The notes below the pieces were generated by a model, which had not been told where the DNA came from, did no database searches, and was given only the letters and a program-made list of their open reading frames with translations. The translations under genes were made by a program, and so were the position numbers. This document shows, piece after piece, positions 1 through 9,169 of a stretch of 64,000 bases of DNA. Within the stretch, counting starts at the first letter, position 1; each line of letters opens with the position of its first letter. Source of the DNA: JAICMB01 sp963802915 (GTDB lineage Bacteria; Acidobacteriota; Terriglobia; Bryobacterales; Bryobacteraceae); contig CAWDKQ010000011.1 of assembly GCA_963802915.1 (NCBI GenBank), forward strand, positions 434,001 through 498,000, given 5' to 3'.

Positions 1-1927
1 TCACCCGATAACCCTCCTCGTTTTCCGCCGGAGTCCCCAGATATCGTTCCGTATAGATCGTGTCGTAGTTATGCCAGTTCGTCACCGGCGCTCCCGCGAT
101 CCCAGCTTTGAAAACATCCGGAGCGTTAAACAACGAATTGAGCGTCATGTAACCTCCGTAGCTCCAGCCGAAAATCCCGACGCGCCCCGCATCCACATAG
201 CCCTGCGCGACCAGATATTTCAAACCCGTCAGTTGATCTTGCAATTCCACTTTTCCGAACCGCCGGTAGAGCGGCGTCTCGAATGCGTGTCCGCGCCCGG
301 TCGATCCCCGATTGTCGAGCGCCCAGATCACAAAGCCCTTTTGCGCCAGCACCTGGTCCCAACTAAGTCCCGGCCAGGAGTTTCGGATCGATTGCGCTCC
401 CGGCCCTCCATACACCATCACGATCGCTGGGTATTTCCGATGCGGATCGAAATTCGCCGGCTTAATCACCCGGCCGTAAAGCTCCGTTCCGTCGTCCGCC
501 TTCAACGTAACGATCTCGGTCGGCAGAATCTCGTATTCCTCGATCGGCTTGCGATCCGGCGCCTTATAAACCGCCAACTCCGCCCCATCGCTCTCATGCA
601 GCGTCTTACCCGGCGGCGTGGTCAGGTTCGAAAACGTGTCCATGTAGTACGTCGTTGTCGGCGACATCGAGATCGAATGCGTCCCCGCTCCCTGCGAATA
701 CCGCGTTTTGCCCGTGCCATCCATCCGCACCGAATACAACTGCCGCTCCAGTGGACTCGCTTCCGTCGAAACATAGTAAACGATGCCCCGCTTCTCATCG
801 ACGCCCGAAAGCTCGTTGACCTCCCAATTGCCCTCCGTCAATCGCCCAATCTCTTTCCCGTCGATCGAGTAAAGGTAAAGGTGACGGAACCCATCGCGCT
901 CGCTCGACCATAGAAATCGCGTCGGAGATCCTTCAAGAAACCGGAATTCATCCGACACGTTGATCCAATACCGATCCGTTTCATGAAGGATGGTCTTCGA
1001 CGCACCAGTAGACGCATCGGCCAGCATGAGATTCAATTCGTTCTGCACGCGATTGAGCCGCTCCACCGCGAGTTGCTTCGAATCCGGTGTCCAGTAGACG
1101 CGAGCCAGCAAATGATCGCGAGTCTCGCCCAGATCCATCCAGCAAGTCTTGCCGCCGCCGGCGCCGATCGTGCCCAGCCGAACATCGGCATTCGGAGTGC
1201 CCGCCTGCGGATACCGCTCCGGCTCCGCTTTCCCGCGCAGACCCGTCAAATCGATTTGCGGATAAACAAACTCCCGCGCGACGTCGAACTGCATATAAGC
1301 AATCCGCTGCGAATCGGGCGACCACCACCAAGCGGTACCCAGATCCAGTTCCTCGGGATAAACCCAATCCAACTCCCCGTTCAAAAGAGTGGCCGTGCCG
1401 TCGTGAGTCAACTGCGTGATCTCCTTCGACGCGACATCCAGCGTATAAAGATCATGGTCCCGCCGGAACCCGACGCGTTTCCCATCGGGCGACAATTTCG
1501 GATCGCGTTCTTCGACAACCGTGGCCGTAAGCTGATCCCACTTACGTGAGTCGAGATGAAATAAAAACAAGTCGCCCTTGGCCAGGATCAGCAGATGCTT
1601 CCCGTCGTTCGACCATTGGACAGACTCTTCCGAAACCCGCCGGTTCTGCCAATCGAAAGTTTCAGGCTCGGGAGGAGCAATCGCCGCAGCCTCAAGAAGC
1701 TCCAAAGAAAGAAGCTCCTTCTCCGATTTCGAAGGAACATCGTAAATCAAAACCTTCTTCTCCTGAACAGTGACGAAGCGCTTCCCATCCGGAGCCCAGA
1801 TCGGTGACCCACCACCCCCGCCCCGTCGCCCCGACCTTTCCATCAAGGCATCGATAGTGACCGGCTTTTTCTCAGCCGCAAAAGCGAAAGCACACGAGAC
1901 CAGAAGCAGAAGGACGCGCAAACTCAT
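1..1927 (-). CDS. S9 family peptidase, dipeptidyl peptidase IV-like (3' end cut by window)
   Basis: Secreted serine exopeptidase of the prolyl oligopeptidase/DPP-IV clan, expected to remove N-terminal dipeptides from periplasmic peptides. The frame is open from an ATG at 1927 to the window edge, about 642 codons, and has no stop, so the C-terminus is missing. It starts with a signal peptide (MSLRVLLLLVSCAFAFAA). An N-terminal beta-propeller follows, with repeated SPDG/SPDS strands and the DPP-IV-type WVYPEEL motif near residue 188. The alpha/beta-hydrolase domain shows YGGPGAQ and the nucleophile elbow GWSYGGYM with the catalytic serine near residue 589. The catalytic Asp and His would lie beyond position 1. 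The next gene (ClC) diverges from it. The family call is sure; substrate preference is inferred from the family. Confidence 0.9.
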   Translation of the reverse strand, partial: MSLRVLLLLVSCAFAFAAEKKPVTIDALMERSGRRGGGGGSPIWAPDGKRFVTVQEKKVLIYDVPSKSEKELLSLELLEAAAIAPPEPETFDWQNRRVSEESVQWSNDGKHLLILAKGDLFLFHLDSRKWDQLTATVVEERDPKLSPDGKRVGFRRDHDLYTLDVASKEITQLTHDGTATLLNGELDWVYPEELDLGTAWWWSPDSQRIAYMQFDVAREFVYPQIDLTGLRGKAEPERYPQAGTPNADVRLGTIGAGGGKTCWMDLGETRDHLLARVYWTPDSKQLAVERLNRVQNELNLMLADASTGASKTILHETDRYWINVSDEFRFLEGSPTRFLWSSERDGFRHLYLYSIDGKEIGRLTEGNWEVNELSGVDEKRGIVYYVSTEASPLERQLYSVRMDGTGKTRYSQGAGTHSISMSPTTTYYMDTFSNLTTPPGKTLHESDGAELAVYKAPDRKPIEEYEILPTEIVTLKADDGTELYGRVIKPANFDPHRKYPAIVMVYGGPGAQSIRNSWPGLSWDQVLAQKGFVIWALDNRGSTGRGHAFETPLYRRFGKVELQDQLTGLKYLVAQGYVDAGRVGIFGWSYGGYMTLNSLFNAPDVFKAGIAGAPVTNWHNYDTIYTERYLGTPAENEEGYRV

Positions 1928-1971
1928 GTAATGATTCTACCCGTCCAAGCTCCGGCTGAACCCCGCACGTT

Positions 1972-2085
1972 AGGGTCTGTGAAAAAGTCGGCTATTGCCC
2001 CTCCGTTACCGTCGGGGTTCCGCAACGCCTTTCGGAACCCTGAGCGTGAGCGAGGGGAGATTGCCAGCGTTTTTCACACTCCCAT
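1972..2085. repeat. Dispersed GC-rich intergenic repeat, copy A
   Basis: This stretch between the divergent peptidase and ClC genes carries a block of about 56 bases. Its reverse complement contains GCGTTGCGGAACCCCGACGG, then GGAGGGGCAATAGCC, a T-run and CACAGACCC. The same block recurs near 20.95 kb and three times between 40.08 and 40.33 kb. The CCCCGA and TCGG-GGGG parts can fold into a short bulged hairpin. A second motif (AGATTGCC...GCAAGCGG) is shared with the other copies. It is noncoding; the open frame running through it into the ClC gene is treated as chance. Confidence 0.75.
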
Positions 2086-2189
2086 TAGCAAGCGGCAAAT
2101 TCGCCCGATTCTTCGACATCCTCTCGCAGCGGCCTTCTATCGCAACCCCACTCGGCCGCTTTCTCAGAGCCTTGCGGGAGAATAAAAAA

Positions 2190-3533
2190 ATGCCAATGCG
2201 CGACAGGATCCCTACGAGACTCGGGCACCCGGGCGCTGGCAGGTTCTGGCTTGCTGTGCTTCTGACTGGGATCCTCACTGGAGTGTGGGCTGCGGCGTTA
2301 ACTCAACTCCTCGAAATCGTGCAGCGGTTCACGTGGGGCGGGAACGGAACCGACCTTCTCAGTAATGCCGAGCACGCGAGCGCGGAGCGTCACCTTTTCG
2401 CGCTCATCGGAGCTGGTTTGGTCGTCGGCGCGGGACAGATAATCCTGAAGCAGTTGACCAGCGCCAACGGTATCGATACGACGGCGGCGATTTGGTTCCA
2501 CGCCGGGCGCATGCCGGCGGTGCGTACTCTAGGCAGCGCGGTTCTCTCCATATTTGCCGTCGGCATGGGCGCTTCGCTGGGACGCGAGGGCGCTCCGAAA
2601 CAGGCGGGCGCGGTTATGGCCAATTTCTCCGCCGACTTTGGACGGCTTTCGGACGAACAACGGCAGCTCTTGGTAGCCTGTGGCGCGGGAGCCGGAATGG
2701 CGGCGGCCTACGGCGTACCTCTGGGAGGTGCTCTTTTCGCGCTCGAGGTGATGCGCGGCATGCTTGCCCTACGCTATGTGCTTCCTGCTCTTTTCACTGC
2801 CCTGATTGCCACTGGCATCTCATGGATCGTTCTGCCCAATGCCCCCACCTACAACATTCCGTCCTACTCAAGCCCGCTGCCAATTCACATTTGGGCGCTG
2901 TTGGCGGGAGTGATTACGGGCGTGGTCTCGGTTGGCTTCATTCGAATGATCCGTTGGGCAGATCGTAACCGGCCAAGAGGCTGGCAGCGTTTTGTCTTGC
3001 CCTCGCTCGGATTGGGTGTTCTGGGCCTGCTTTCCATCCCGTTTCCGCAATTGCTGGGCAACGGCAAGGACGTCTCCCAGTTGGCCTTCACGGGCCAAGT
3101 TGCGCCGCTGTTGATGCTCGCCCTGATGCTGCTGAAACCCGCGGCAATCGTGCTGTGCATGCGAAGCGGCGTGCCCGGCGGAATGTTCACTCCGTCTCTC
3201 ACGTTCGGCGCAATGCTGGGCGGAGTTCTAGGCCATGCCTGGTCCTGGTTTTGGCCGGGCATTCCTCCAGGATTATTCGCACTGCTGGGAGCGGCAGGAG
3301 TCCTGTCGGCGACCACGCAAGGCCCCATCTCAACCGTGGTCTTACTGATGGAATTGACCGGCCGCGACCGTTCCTTCATACTGCCAATGCTGATCATCGC
3401 CGGAATCTCTACTCTGGTCGCGCGCAGCATCGAGCCTCGATCCATCTATGATGCCAAGTTGAGCGACGAAGAAATTGAGGCGAGGCAGAAGATGCGGGAC
3501 GAAAGGCTGCAGCACCCCGTCACCGCCGGTTGA
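2190..3533 (+). CDS. ClC family chloride channel/transporter
   Basis: Integral membrane protein of the ClC family, moving chloride either passively or in exchange for protons. The chosen ATG at 2190 gives 447 aa and is preceded by GGGAG nine bases upstream; an open frame from 1995 runs through repeat DNA and would add an arginine-rich extension not expected for ClC. Hydrophobic helices fill residues 15-420. Two ClC signatures are visible: GASLGREGAPKQAG, the G(K/R)EG(P) selectivity motif with Ala in place of Pro, and GVPGGMFTPSLTFG, the GxFxP motif. No CBS domains follow the membrane part, so this is a short bacterial form. Whether it is a channel or an antiporter cannot be settled from sequence alone. 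Confidence 0.92.
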   Translation: MPMRDRIPTRLGHPGAGRFWLAVLLTGILTGVWAAALTQLLEIVQRFTWGGNGTDLLSNAEHASAERHLFALIGAGLVVGAGQIILKQLTSANGIDTTAAIWFHAGRMPAVRTLGSAVLSIFAVGMGASLGREGAPKQAGAVMANFSADFGRLSDEQRQLLVACGAGAGMAAAYGVPLGGALFALEVMRGMLALRYVLPALFTALIATGISWIVLPNAPTYNIPSYSSPLPIHIWALLAGVITGVVSVGFIRMIRWADRNRPRGWQRFVLPSLGLGVLGLLSIPFPQLLGNGKDVSQLAFTGQVAPLLMLALMLLKPAAIVLCMRSGVPGGMFTPSLTFGAMLGGVLGHAWSWFWPGIPPGLFALLGAAGVLSATTQGPISTVVLLMELTGRDRSFILPMLIIAGISTLVARSIEPRSIYDAKLSDEEIEARQKMRDERLQHPVTAG

Positions 3534-3614
3534 GCAGAGTCCGCCCAGACGCGCGTTGGGAAACACATGTAACAGGTGATTACTAATAAACGTCCCTAAC
3601 ACACGAGGATTAAT

Positions 3615-4694
3615 GTGACTACTTCTTGTGTAGCTCAAGTTTGCCTTGCTATTTTTTTACTGCCTCTATTGCATAGCCAAGCTGTTGAGAAGCCGGTTGC
3701 AACCAGAGCCAATTCGGAAGATGGAACTCGGATAAGGCTCAACGTGGTCGTGAATGACAAATCTGGCAAACCGGTTTCCGGCCTGCAGCAGCAGGACTTC
3801 CAACTTTTAGACAATAAGAGTCCACAGCAGATTCTCTCATTCGAGGCCGTTACAGGCACGCACAAGAACAGCGACCCGCTCGAAGTGATTCTCATCATTG
3901 ATGCTGTCAACGTTCCGTATGAGCGAGTCGCTTACGCGCGAGATCAGATCAAGAGATTTCTGCGGCAGGATAACGGATCGCTGGCTTGGCCTTTAATGGT
4001 TGGCTTCCTGTCCGATTCCGGGTTGGATGTCCAGGGCTCGCCTTCTCGCGATGGAAACGCTCTTGCCGCTTATTTGGATCAGAATCAATCGGGGCTGCGA
4101 ACCATAACTAGAAGCCAAGGCTTCTGGGGCGCGGACGAACGGACGCAGTTGTCGATAAAAGCGTTCGCACAACTCAGTCAATACGCCAGGCAACTGCCCG
4201 GTAGGAAGATCGTGATCTGCCTGAGTCCCGGTTGGCCAATGCTCTCCGGCCCCAACGTGGAATTGACTAAGAATCAACAAGAGGCGATCTTCAACGATAT
4301 TGTTATGATGTCCACGGACTTGCGAGAGTCTGGGATCACTCTTTACGACGTGGACCCGCTCGGGACCACGGACGCCGGCGCGTCTCGGACATTTTTTTGG
4401 GGGTCATTCATAAAGGGAGTGCACGCAGCGAAGGATGCGGAAGTCGGGGACCTCGCGTTACAGGTTCTTGCATTCCAGAGTGGAGGCCGCGTTCTGAACT
4501 CAAACAACGACGTAGCGGGCGAGATTGAAACTTGCGTCAACGACGCGAATACTTATTACATTCTTACCTTTGCTCCTGAGCCTGCCGACGGTCCGAATGA
4601 CTATCACGCGATTCAGGTGAAGATAGACCGCCCAAAGGTAAAAGTTCAAACATTAGCGGGATATTACGCCCAGCCGCCGCTGAAGGCTCAGTGA
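3615..4694 (+). CDS. VWFA-related domain secreted protein (acidobacterial type)
   Basis: Predicted secreted protein of 359 aa of the VWFA-related family that is greatly expanded in Acidobacteria; its function is unknown. The start is a GTG at 3615 with an ACGAGGA ribosome-binding site about six bases upstream; an overlapping ATG is followed at once by a stop. A signal peptide (residues 1-24) precedes a conserved N-terminal motif (RIRLNVVVNDKSGKPVSGLQ, then DFQLLDN) and a von Willebrand A-like fold from about residue 88. The first strand reads VILIIDAVN, so the metal-site DxSxS is not intact. The C-terminal NTYYILTFAPE strand is typical of this family. It is followed by a convergent toxin-antitoxin pair. 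Confidence 0.85.
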   Translation: MTTSCVAQVCLAIFLLPLLHSQAVEKPVATRANSEDGTRIRLNVVVNDKSGKPVSGLQQQDFQLLDNKSPQQILSFEAVTGTHKNSDPLEVILIIDAVNVPYERVAYARDQIKRFLRQDNGSLAWPLMVGFLSDSGLDVQGSPSRDGNALAAYLDQNQSGLRTITRSQGFWGADERTQLSIKAFAQLSQYARQLPGRKIVICLSPGWPMLSGPNVELTKNQQEAIFNDIVMMSTDLRESGITLYDVDPLGTTDAGASRTFFWGSFIKGVHAAKDAEVGDLALQVLAFQSGGRVLNSNNDVAGEIETCVNDANTYYILTFAPEPADGPNDYHAIQVKIDRPKVKVQTLAGYYAQPPLKAQ

Positions 4695-4801
4695 GATGAT
4701 GTGAGACGATAAGCGTCGCAATCGCATTCGTCATCGTAGCTGTCTGAGGACTTTCGGCATCGCGAGGTGAAGTGAAAGGTTCTCAGCGAACCTGGTTGCG
4801 G

Positions 4802-5302
4802 TTATGTGCCAAATATCGACCGCACATCCTTCATCAAAAGATAAAGATGAAATTCATTCAACGGCGACGGCGCAAACTGGAACTTCTCGTAAAACGCCTT
4901 CGCAGTTTCGTCCTTAGCATGGGTCACAATAGCGCGGCTCCCGACAAGTTCCGACGCCTGATAGGCCCGCAAAACGGCGTCCTTCAGCAATCCTCGACCG
5001 AGACCCTTCCCTTTTTCGGACGTGTCGACCGCCAGCCTCGCAAGCAGGGTTATGGGCACAGGATACTTGCCAAGCCCTTGCGCCACTCTAGAGGGAACAT
5101 CGTCCCGACTCACAGAACCGTTTGCAAGCGTGTAGTAGCCCACGACTCGTTGCGCGCGCACAGCGACATAGCTTCGCGCGGACCGATTCTGGTGATTCAC
5201 CAGCGCGTATTTGCGAAGATACTCGCTAAGAGGCTCTACGCCGCAATCGAAAGAGATCGTCTCATGTTCCTTGGTGATCGGAGCCGGGCTACTTAGGCTC
5301 AT
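4802..5302 (-). CDS. GNAT family N-acetyltransferase, TacT/AtaT-like toxin
   Basis: Probable toxin of a class II toxin-antitoxin pair. GNAT toxins of this kind acetylate the amino group of aminoacyl-tRNAs and stop translation. The acetyl-CoA binding signature is visible as a beta strand LARLAVD followed by KGKGLGRGLLKDAV, and the C-terminal region has the usual AKAFYEKFQF motif. The reading frame overlaps the end of the upstream DUF1778 gene; the ATG at 5302 gives a 14-base overlap, and an ATG at 5311 in the same frame would add three residues (MFS). This antitoxin-first, overlapping order is standard for TacA/TacT and AtaR/AtaT. Family and pairing are solid; tRNA specificity is unknown. Confidence 0.88.
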   Translation of the reverse strand: MSLSSPAPITKEHETISFDCGVEPLSEYLRKYALVNHQNRSARSYVAVRAQRVVGYYTLANGSVSRDDVPSRVAQGLGKYPVPITLLARLAVDTSEKGKGLGRGLLKDAVLRAYQASELVGSRAIVTHAKDETAKAFYEKFQFAPSPLNEFHLYLLMKDVRSIFGT

Positions 5303-5579
5303 CGAAAACACTGGGTTCGGTCAGCAGTTTCCGGAGTTCAGGCAGCTCGCGCGGCGGCGCATCGAGCGCGGCACAGAACTCGTCCCACTTTTCAGGCGAC
5401 AGATAGAAATGGGTCTGGTCCGCAATAATCTGTTGCGCTGCGTTGAATGCCTGCTCAACCATGAAGTTGGTCATCGTCGTTTGCTTGATTTCCGCAGCGC
5501 GGGCGATAACGTCCTTCTGCATCGGACGCATCCGAAGTTGAACCTTTGTTTCTTTGAGAACCGATCCCTTTCGCTTCAT
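5289..5579 (-). CDS. DUF1778 (TacA-like) antitoxin
   Basis: Small 96-aa protein of the DUF1778 family. The N-terminus (residues 10-45) should form a ribbon-helix-helix DNA-binding fold, shown by the strand KVQLRMRP followed by the helical segment MQKDVIARAAEIKQTTM and NFMVEQAF. The C-terminal part, containing FYLSPEKWDEFCAALDAPP, is the toxin-neutralising region that wraps the GNAT partner in characterised pairs. It is the first gene of the pair and overlaps the toxin. A GAGG lies three bases before the ATG. A 15-base palindrome just upstream overlaps the likely promoter, which fits autoregulation by an RHH antitoxin. Confidence 0.9.
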   Translation of the reverse strand: MKRKGSVLKETKVQLRMRPMQKDVIARAAEIKQTTMTNFMVEQAFNAAQQIIADQTHFYLSPEKWDEFCAALDAPPRELPELRKLLTEPSVFDEPK

Positions 5580-5591
5580 TTCCTCATTTCG

Positions 5592-5621
5592 AGTTTAACA
5601 TCCGGGATGGACATTGTCCAT
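5592..5621 (-). promoter_or_regulatory. Promoter with palindromic operator for the TacAT-like pair
   Basis: On the minus strand TGGACA (5620-5615), a 17-base spacer and TAAACT (5597-5592) resemble a sigma-70 promoter. The -35 box lies inside the palindrome ATGGACATTGTCCAT (5607-5621, two 7-base arms around one base). Ribbon-helix-helix antitoxins usually bind such palindromes and repress their own operon. The implied transcription start is only about six bases before the ATG, so the transcript would be nearly leaderless; the exact promoter assignment is tentative. Confidence 0.5.
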
Positions 5622-5908
5622 ACAAGATCATGTCTTAAGGGACTCTCTTAAACCATCCCGCCTCGTCACGAAAATCGGCAACCTAAATCTCGAATCCAAT
5701 CAATTGCTTCCCGAGATCCGCTCCTTCCAACCCAACACGCCTACCCTACGCTGAACAAAGAAAATGCAAATCCAACACCGCGCCTACGACCACCACCCAA
5801 GTCGTCGTAGGCGGAGCCTCATCCCGACCGCTAACCCGCCCAAATCGAGACACATAGCCTGTGTGCACATAAATGACGTCCAGCTGTGATACGCTCGGGG
5901 CGACACCC
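5622..5908. other. Intergenic region with a 10-bp hairpin (5781-5813)
   Basis: No gene was found here between the divergent antitoxin and GH35 genes. One clear feature is an inverted repeat with arms CGCCTACGAC (5781-5790) and GTCGTAGGCG (5804-5813) and a 13-base loop. Both flanking genes point away from it, so it is not a simple terminator. It could be a leader element of the GH35 transcript or the relic of a repeat. Confidence 0.4.
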
Positions 5909-7672
5909 ATGCTCCGCCGACCCCTCTTCGCGCTCCTGGCGCTAACGTTCTCGCTCCACGCCGAGCCTCACACCTTCGCTGTCCAGCAAGGCCAGTTCGC
6001 CCTCGACGGCAAACCCTTTCGCATCATCTCCGGCGAAATGCATTATCCTCGCGTCCCCCGCGCATACTGGCGCGATCGTTTTCAAATGGCCAAAGCCATG
6101 GGTCTGAATACGATCACCACCTACGTCTTCTGGAACCTCCACGAGCCGCGGCCCGGCGTCTACGACTTCTCCGGCAACAACGACGTCGCTGAATATATTC
6201 GCGAAGCCCAGCAGGAGGGCCTCTACGTCATCCTCCGCCCCGGCCCATACATCTGCGCCGAGTGGGATTTCGGAGGCTTCCCGGCATGGCTCCTTAAAGA
6301 CCACGACATGGTCGTGCGCAGCCGGGATCCGAAATTCATGGCTGCAGTCTCGAGATGGTTTAGTCGCCTCGGCCAGGAGCTGGCCCCGCTGCAACTCGCA
6401 AACGGAGGTCCCATCATCGCCGTGCAGGTGGAAAACGAATACGGCTCCTTCGGCGACGACCACGTGTACATGAACCAGATCCGTCAAACCCTGCTCGACA
6501 GTGGATTCACAAAGTCGCTCCTCTATACCGCTGATGGTCCCGAGCAACTCCCCAAGGGCACACTTCCCGGCTTGCCTGCGGTAGTCAACTTCGGACCCGG
6601 CGACGCCCCCAAAGCCTTCGCGACTCTCGATCAATTCCGTCCCGGCGGTCCACTGATGTGCGGCGAATATTGGGCCGGTTGGTTCGACCACTGGGGCGGC
6701 AAACACGCCGTGACGGACGCCGCGCAACAGACCAACGAACTCTCATGGATGCTCGACAAACGCTACTCCGTGAGCCTCTACATGTTCCACGGAGGCACGA
6801 GCTTCGGATGGATGAACGGAGCCAACAGCCAGGGCACAAATTACGAGCCCGACGTCAGCAGCTACGATTACGATTCCGCGCTCGACGAAACCGGCCGACC
6901 TACGCCGAAATACTTCGCCTTCCGTGACGCAATCGCGAAAGCCACCGGTATCACTCCGCCGCCGATCCCCACGCCCAAGCCAATGCTCGCGCTCTCGAAA
7001 TGGACGCCGTCAGATTCCGTTTCGCTCTGGTCCACACTGCCAACTCCAACCCACTCCGAAAATCCGCTGAGCATGGAAGACCTCGACCAGGCCTACGGCT
7101 ACATTCTCTATCGCACGCAGCTCGAAGGCCCGATCTCCGGCCCTCTGATGCTCGATCGGTTGCATGACTATGCCCAAATCTATCTCGACGGAAAATTGAT
7201 CGGCACCTTGGACCGCCGGCTCGATCAAAATCAGATGCCGCTCGCAACCACATCGAAGCACGCGCAGCTCGACATCCTGGTAGAGAACACCGGCCGCGTG
7301 AATTTCACCACCGTCCTGCGCGGCGAAAGAAAAGGCATCACCAAACAGGTCACTCTTGCCGGACGCCCGCTCCAAGGCTGGGATATCTACACGCTGCCCA
7401 TGTCCGACCCATCGAAGCTCCCCTACAAGCAATCGAGCTGCACCGGCCCATGCTTCTACCGCGTCACACTCAACGTGGACGATCCAGCCGACGCATTCCT
7501 CGACACCACCCAGTACGGCAAAGGCCAGGTCTGGCTCAACGGTGTTCCGCTCGGACGCGTCTGGAACATCGGCCCGCAAAATAAGCTATACATACCGGGC
7601 CCCTGGCTGCGCAAAGGCACAAATGAAATCGTGGTTTTCGATCTGCTTGGACAGACCCGTGTGTCAGACTAA
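5909..7672 (+). CDS. Beta-galactosidase, glycoside hydrolase family 35
   Basis: Secreted GH35 enzyme, expected to release terminal beta-galactosyl residues from oligosaccharides. The ATG at 5909 gives about 587 aa and places a signal peptide (MLRRPLFALLALTFSLHA) at the N-terminus; an ATG at 5873 would bury it. The TIM barrel spans about residues 25-340. It shows the GH35 segment LRPGPYICAEWDFGG, the acid/base glutamate in QVENEYGS and the nucleophile glutamate in MCGEYWAGWF. Two jelly-roll domains follow, the last with the typical GQVWLNGVPLGRVWNIGPQ motif. It sits 11 bases upstream of the M28 peptidase gene in the same direction and may be co-transcribed. The natural substrate is not evident. 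Confidence 0.93.
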   Translation: MLRRPLFALLALTFSLHAEPHTFAVQQGQFALDGKPFRIISGEMHYPRVPRAYWRDRFQMAKAMGLNTITTYVFWNLHEPRPGVYDFSGNNDVAEYIREAQQEGLYVILRPGPYICAEWDFGGFPAWLLKDHDMVVRSRDPKFMAAVSRWFSRLGQELAPLQLANGGPIIAVQVENEYGSFGDDHVYMNQIRQTLLDSGFTKSLLYTADGPEQLPKGTLPGLPAVVNFGPGDAPKAFATLDQFRPGGPLMCGEYWAGWFDHWGGKHAVTDAAQQTNELSWMLDKRYSVSLYMFHGGTSFGWMNGANSQGTNYEPDVSSYDYDSALDETGRPTPKYFAFRDAIAKATGITPPPIPTPKPMLALSKWTPSDSVSLWSTLPTPTHSENPLSMEDLDQAYGYILYRTQLEGPISGPLMLDRLHDYAQIYLDGKLIGTLDRRLDQNQMPLATTSKHAQLDILVENTGRVNFTTVLRGERKGITKQVTLAGRPLQGWDIYTLPMSDPSKLPYKQSSCTGPCFYRVTLNVDDPADAFLDTTQYGKGQVWLNGVPLGRVWNIGPQNKLYIPGPWLRKGTNEIVVFDLLGQTRVSD

Positions 7673-7683
7673 TAGATAGAGCC

Positions 7684-9147
7684 ATGCAAAAACCGCTCCT
7701 CGCCGCCGTTCTGGCGCTTTCAGCTTTTCTCGTCTCTTCGCCGGCGGAGAAGCTCTCCAAGTTCGACCTAAATCCCGACGTACAATCCGCGCTCGATCGC
7801 ATTTCCGCCGCTTCGCTGCGCGGTAATCTCTCCTTCCTCTCATCCGATCTGCTCGAAGGCCGCGGCACGCCATCACGCGGTTTGGACATCGCGGCCGATT
7901 TTATCGCCGCTCAATTCCGCCGCGACGGACTCCAACCCGGCGTCAAAGGCGACTACTTCCAGGTTGCCGACATGATCGTGAAGAAGCCGAACATGGACGG
8001 CTTCAAGATGGAGTTCACCAACGGTAAGCAGAGCGTCGCGATCGATCCCGAAGAAGCCCTGCTCGAAACAAATTCCGCTATCGATCTCACTGCGGGTCCA
8101 GTCTACAAGCTCGTTGGAACCTCTGCCAAACCCGAGGATCTGAAAGATAAGGTAGTGCTCGTTCCCTTACACGAAGCGCGCGGAGCACGGCAATTGCTCG
8201 CCAACGCCCACCCCGCTCTCATCGTCTTAGTTGGCAGGAACTCGCCGGGTAACATGCCCAGTGACACGCTTGTCGATCCCACGCAAACGGAAAAAACAAG
8301 ACCGTCGCGCGTCATCGTCTTTTCCCCAAAACTGGACGATTTTCTGGAAAGTATTTCAGCAGGCGAAGGCCACGCCATGGCATCGCTGCACATCGCCGCT
8401 CCCATCGAGCACCACGCCACGCTGCGTAACGTCGTCGGTGTTTTGCCCGGCTCCGACCCCGCTCTGAAAGACACCTACGTCCTGGTCACTGCCCATTATG
8501 ACCATCTCGGAACCAAAGGGCCCGGCCCGGGCGACCGCATTTACAACGGAGCGAATGACGATGGCAGCGGGGTAGTCTCCGTAATCGAAATCGCCAACGC
8601 CATGTCGGCCATGAAAAAGCATCCCGCCCGCAGCATCGTGTTCATGACTTTCTTCGGCGAAGAGGAAGGCCTTATCGGATCTTCTTACTACGTGCATCAC
8701 CCCGTCTTCCCGCTCGCGAAAACCGTCGCCGACGTGAATCTGGAACAGGTCGGCCGCACCGATTCCAGCAAGGGCAAGCAAATCGCCCGCGTGGGTCCTA
8801 CCGGCTACGGATACTCGAGCATGATCGACGATTTCCGCGCCGCCGGCGAGCAGACCAGCGTGAAAGTCTACGATCCGGAATCGGATAGCGACCGCTATTT
8901 CGCGCAAAGCGACAATCTCCCGTTCGCTGAAGCCGGCGTCGTGGCCCACACGTTTTGCGTCGCCTTCGAGTTTCCGGACTACCACGCCGTCGGCGACGAA
9001 TGGCAAAAAATCGACTACGACAACATGGCCAAGGTCGATCGCATGTTCGCCCTCGGCATTGAAATGGTCGGCGACAATCCCGCGCCGCCTCATTGGAATC
9101 CCTCAAATGCAAAGGCCAAGCGCTACGCCGATGCCCACAAGCAGTAG
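7684..9147 (+). CDS. M28 family zinc aminopeptidase with PA-like insert
   Basis: Secreted metallo-exopeptidase of family M28 (487 aa). A signal peptide occupies about residues 1-22. The region around residues 125-225 looks like a protease-associated (PA) insert. The co-catalytic zinc ligands and catalytic residues are visible in order: His and Asp in TAHYDHLG, Asp in NGANDDGSGV, the Glu pair in FFGEEEGLIGSSYY, Asp in QSDNLPFAEAGV and His in PDYHAVGDEW. The family removes N-terminal amino acids from peptides. The gene follows the GH35 gene closely, and the MoxR gene begins about 22 bases after it ends. Confidence 0.92.
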   Translation: MQKPLLAAVLALSAFLVSSPAEKLSKFDLNPDVQSALDRISAASLRGNLSFLSSDLLEGRGTPSRGLDIAADFIAAQFRRDGLQPGVKGDYFQVADMIVKKPNMDGFKMEFTNGKQSVAIDPEEALLETNSAIDLTAGPVYKLVGTSAKPEDLKDKVVLVPLHEARGARQLLANAHPALIVLVGRNSPGNMPSDTLVDPTQTEKTRPSRVIVFSPKLDDFLESISAGEGHAMASLHIAAPIEHHATLRNVVGVLPGSDPALKDTYVLVTAHYDHLGTKGPGPGDRIYNGANDDGSGVVSVIEIANAMSAMKKHPARSIVFMTFFGEEEGLIGSSYYVHHPVFPLAKTVADVNLEQVGRTDSSKGKQIARVGPTGYGYSSMIDDFRAAGEQTSVKVYDPESDSDRYFAQSDNLPFAEAGVVAHTFCVAFEFPDYHAVGDEWQKIDYDNMAKVDRMFALGIEMVGDNPAPPHWNPSNAKAKRYADAHKQ

Positions 9148-9169
9148 CGCGACAGGTACGATAAAAGAA

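Noticed and set aside
1995..2189. N-terminal extension of the ClC gene
   Set aside because: The extension is translated from a dispersed noncoding repeat and lacks a ribosome-binding site; the ATG at 2190 has one.
4777..4793. AGGTTC-TCAGC-GAACCT hairpin between the convergent VWFA and GNAT genes as a terminator
   Set aside because: The stem is only six base pairs and no T-run follows on either strand.
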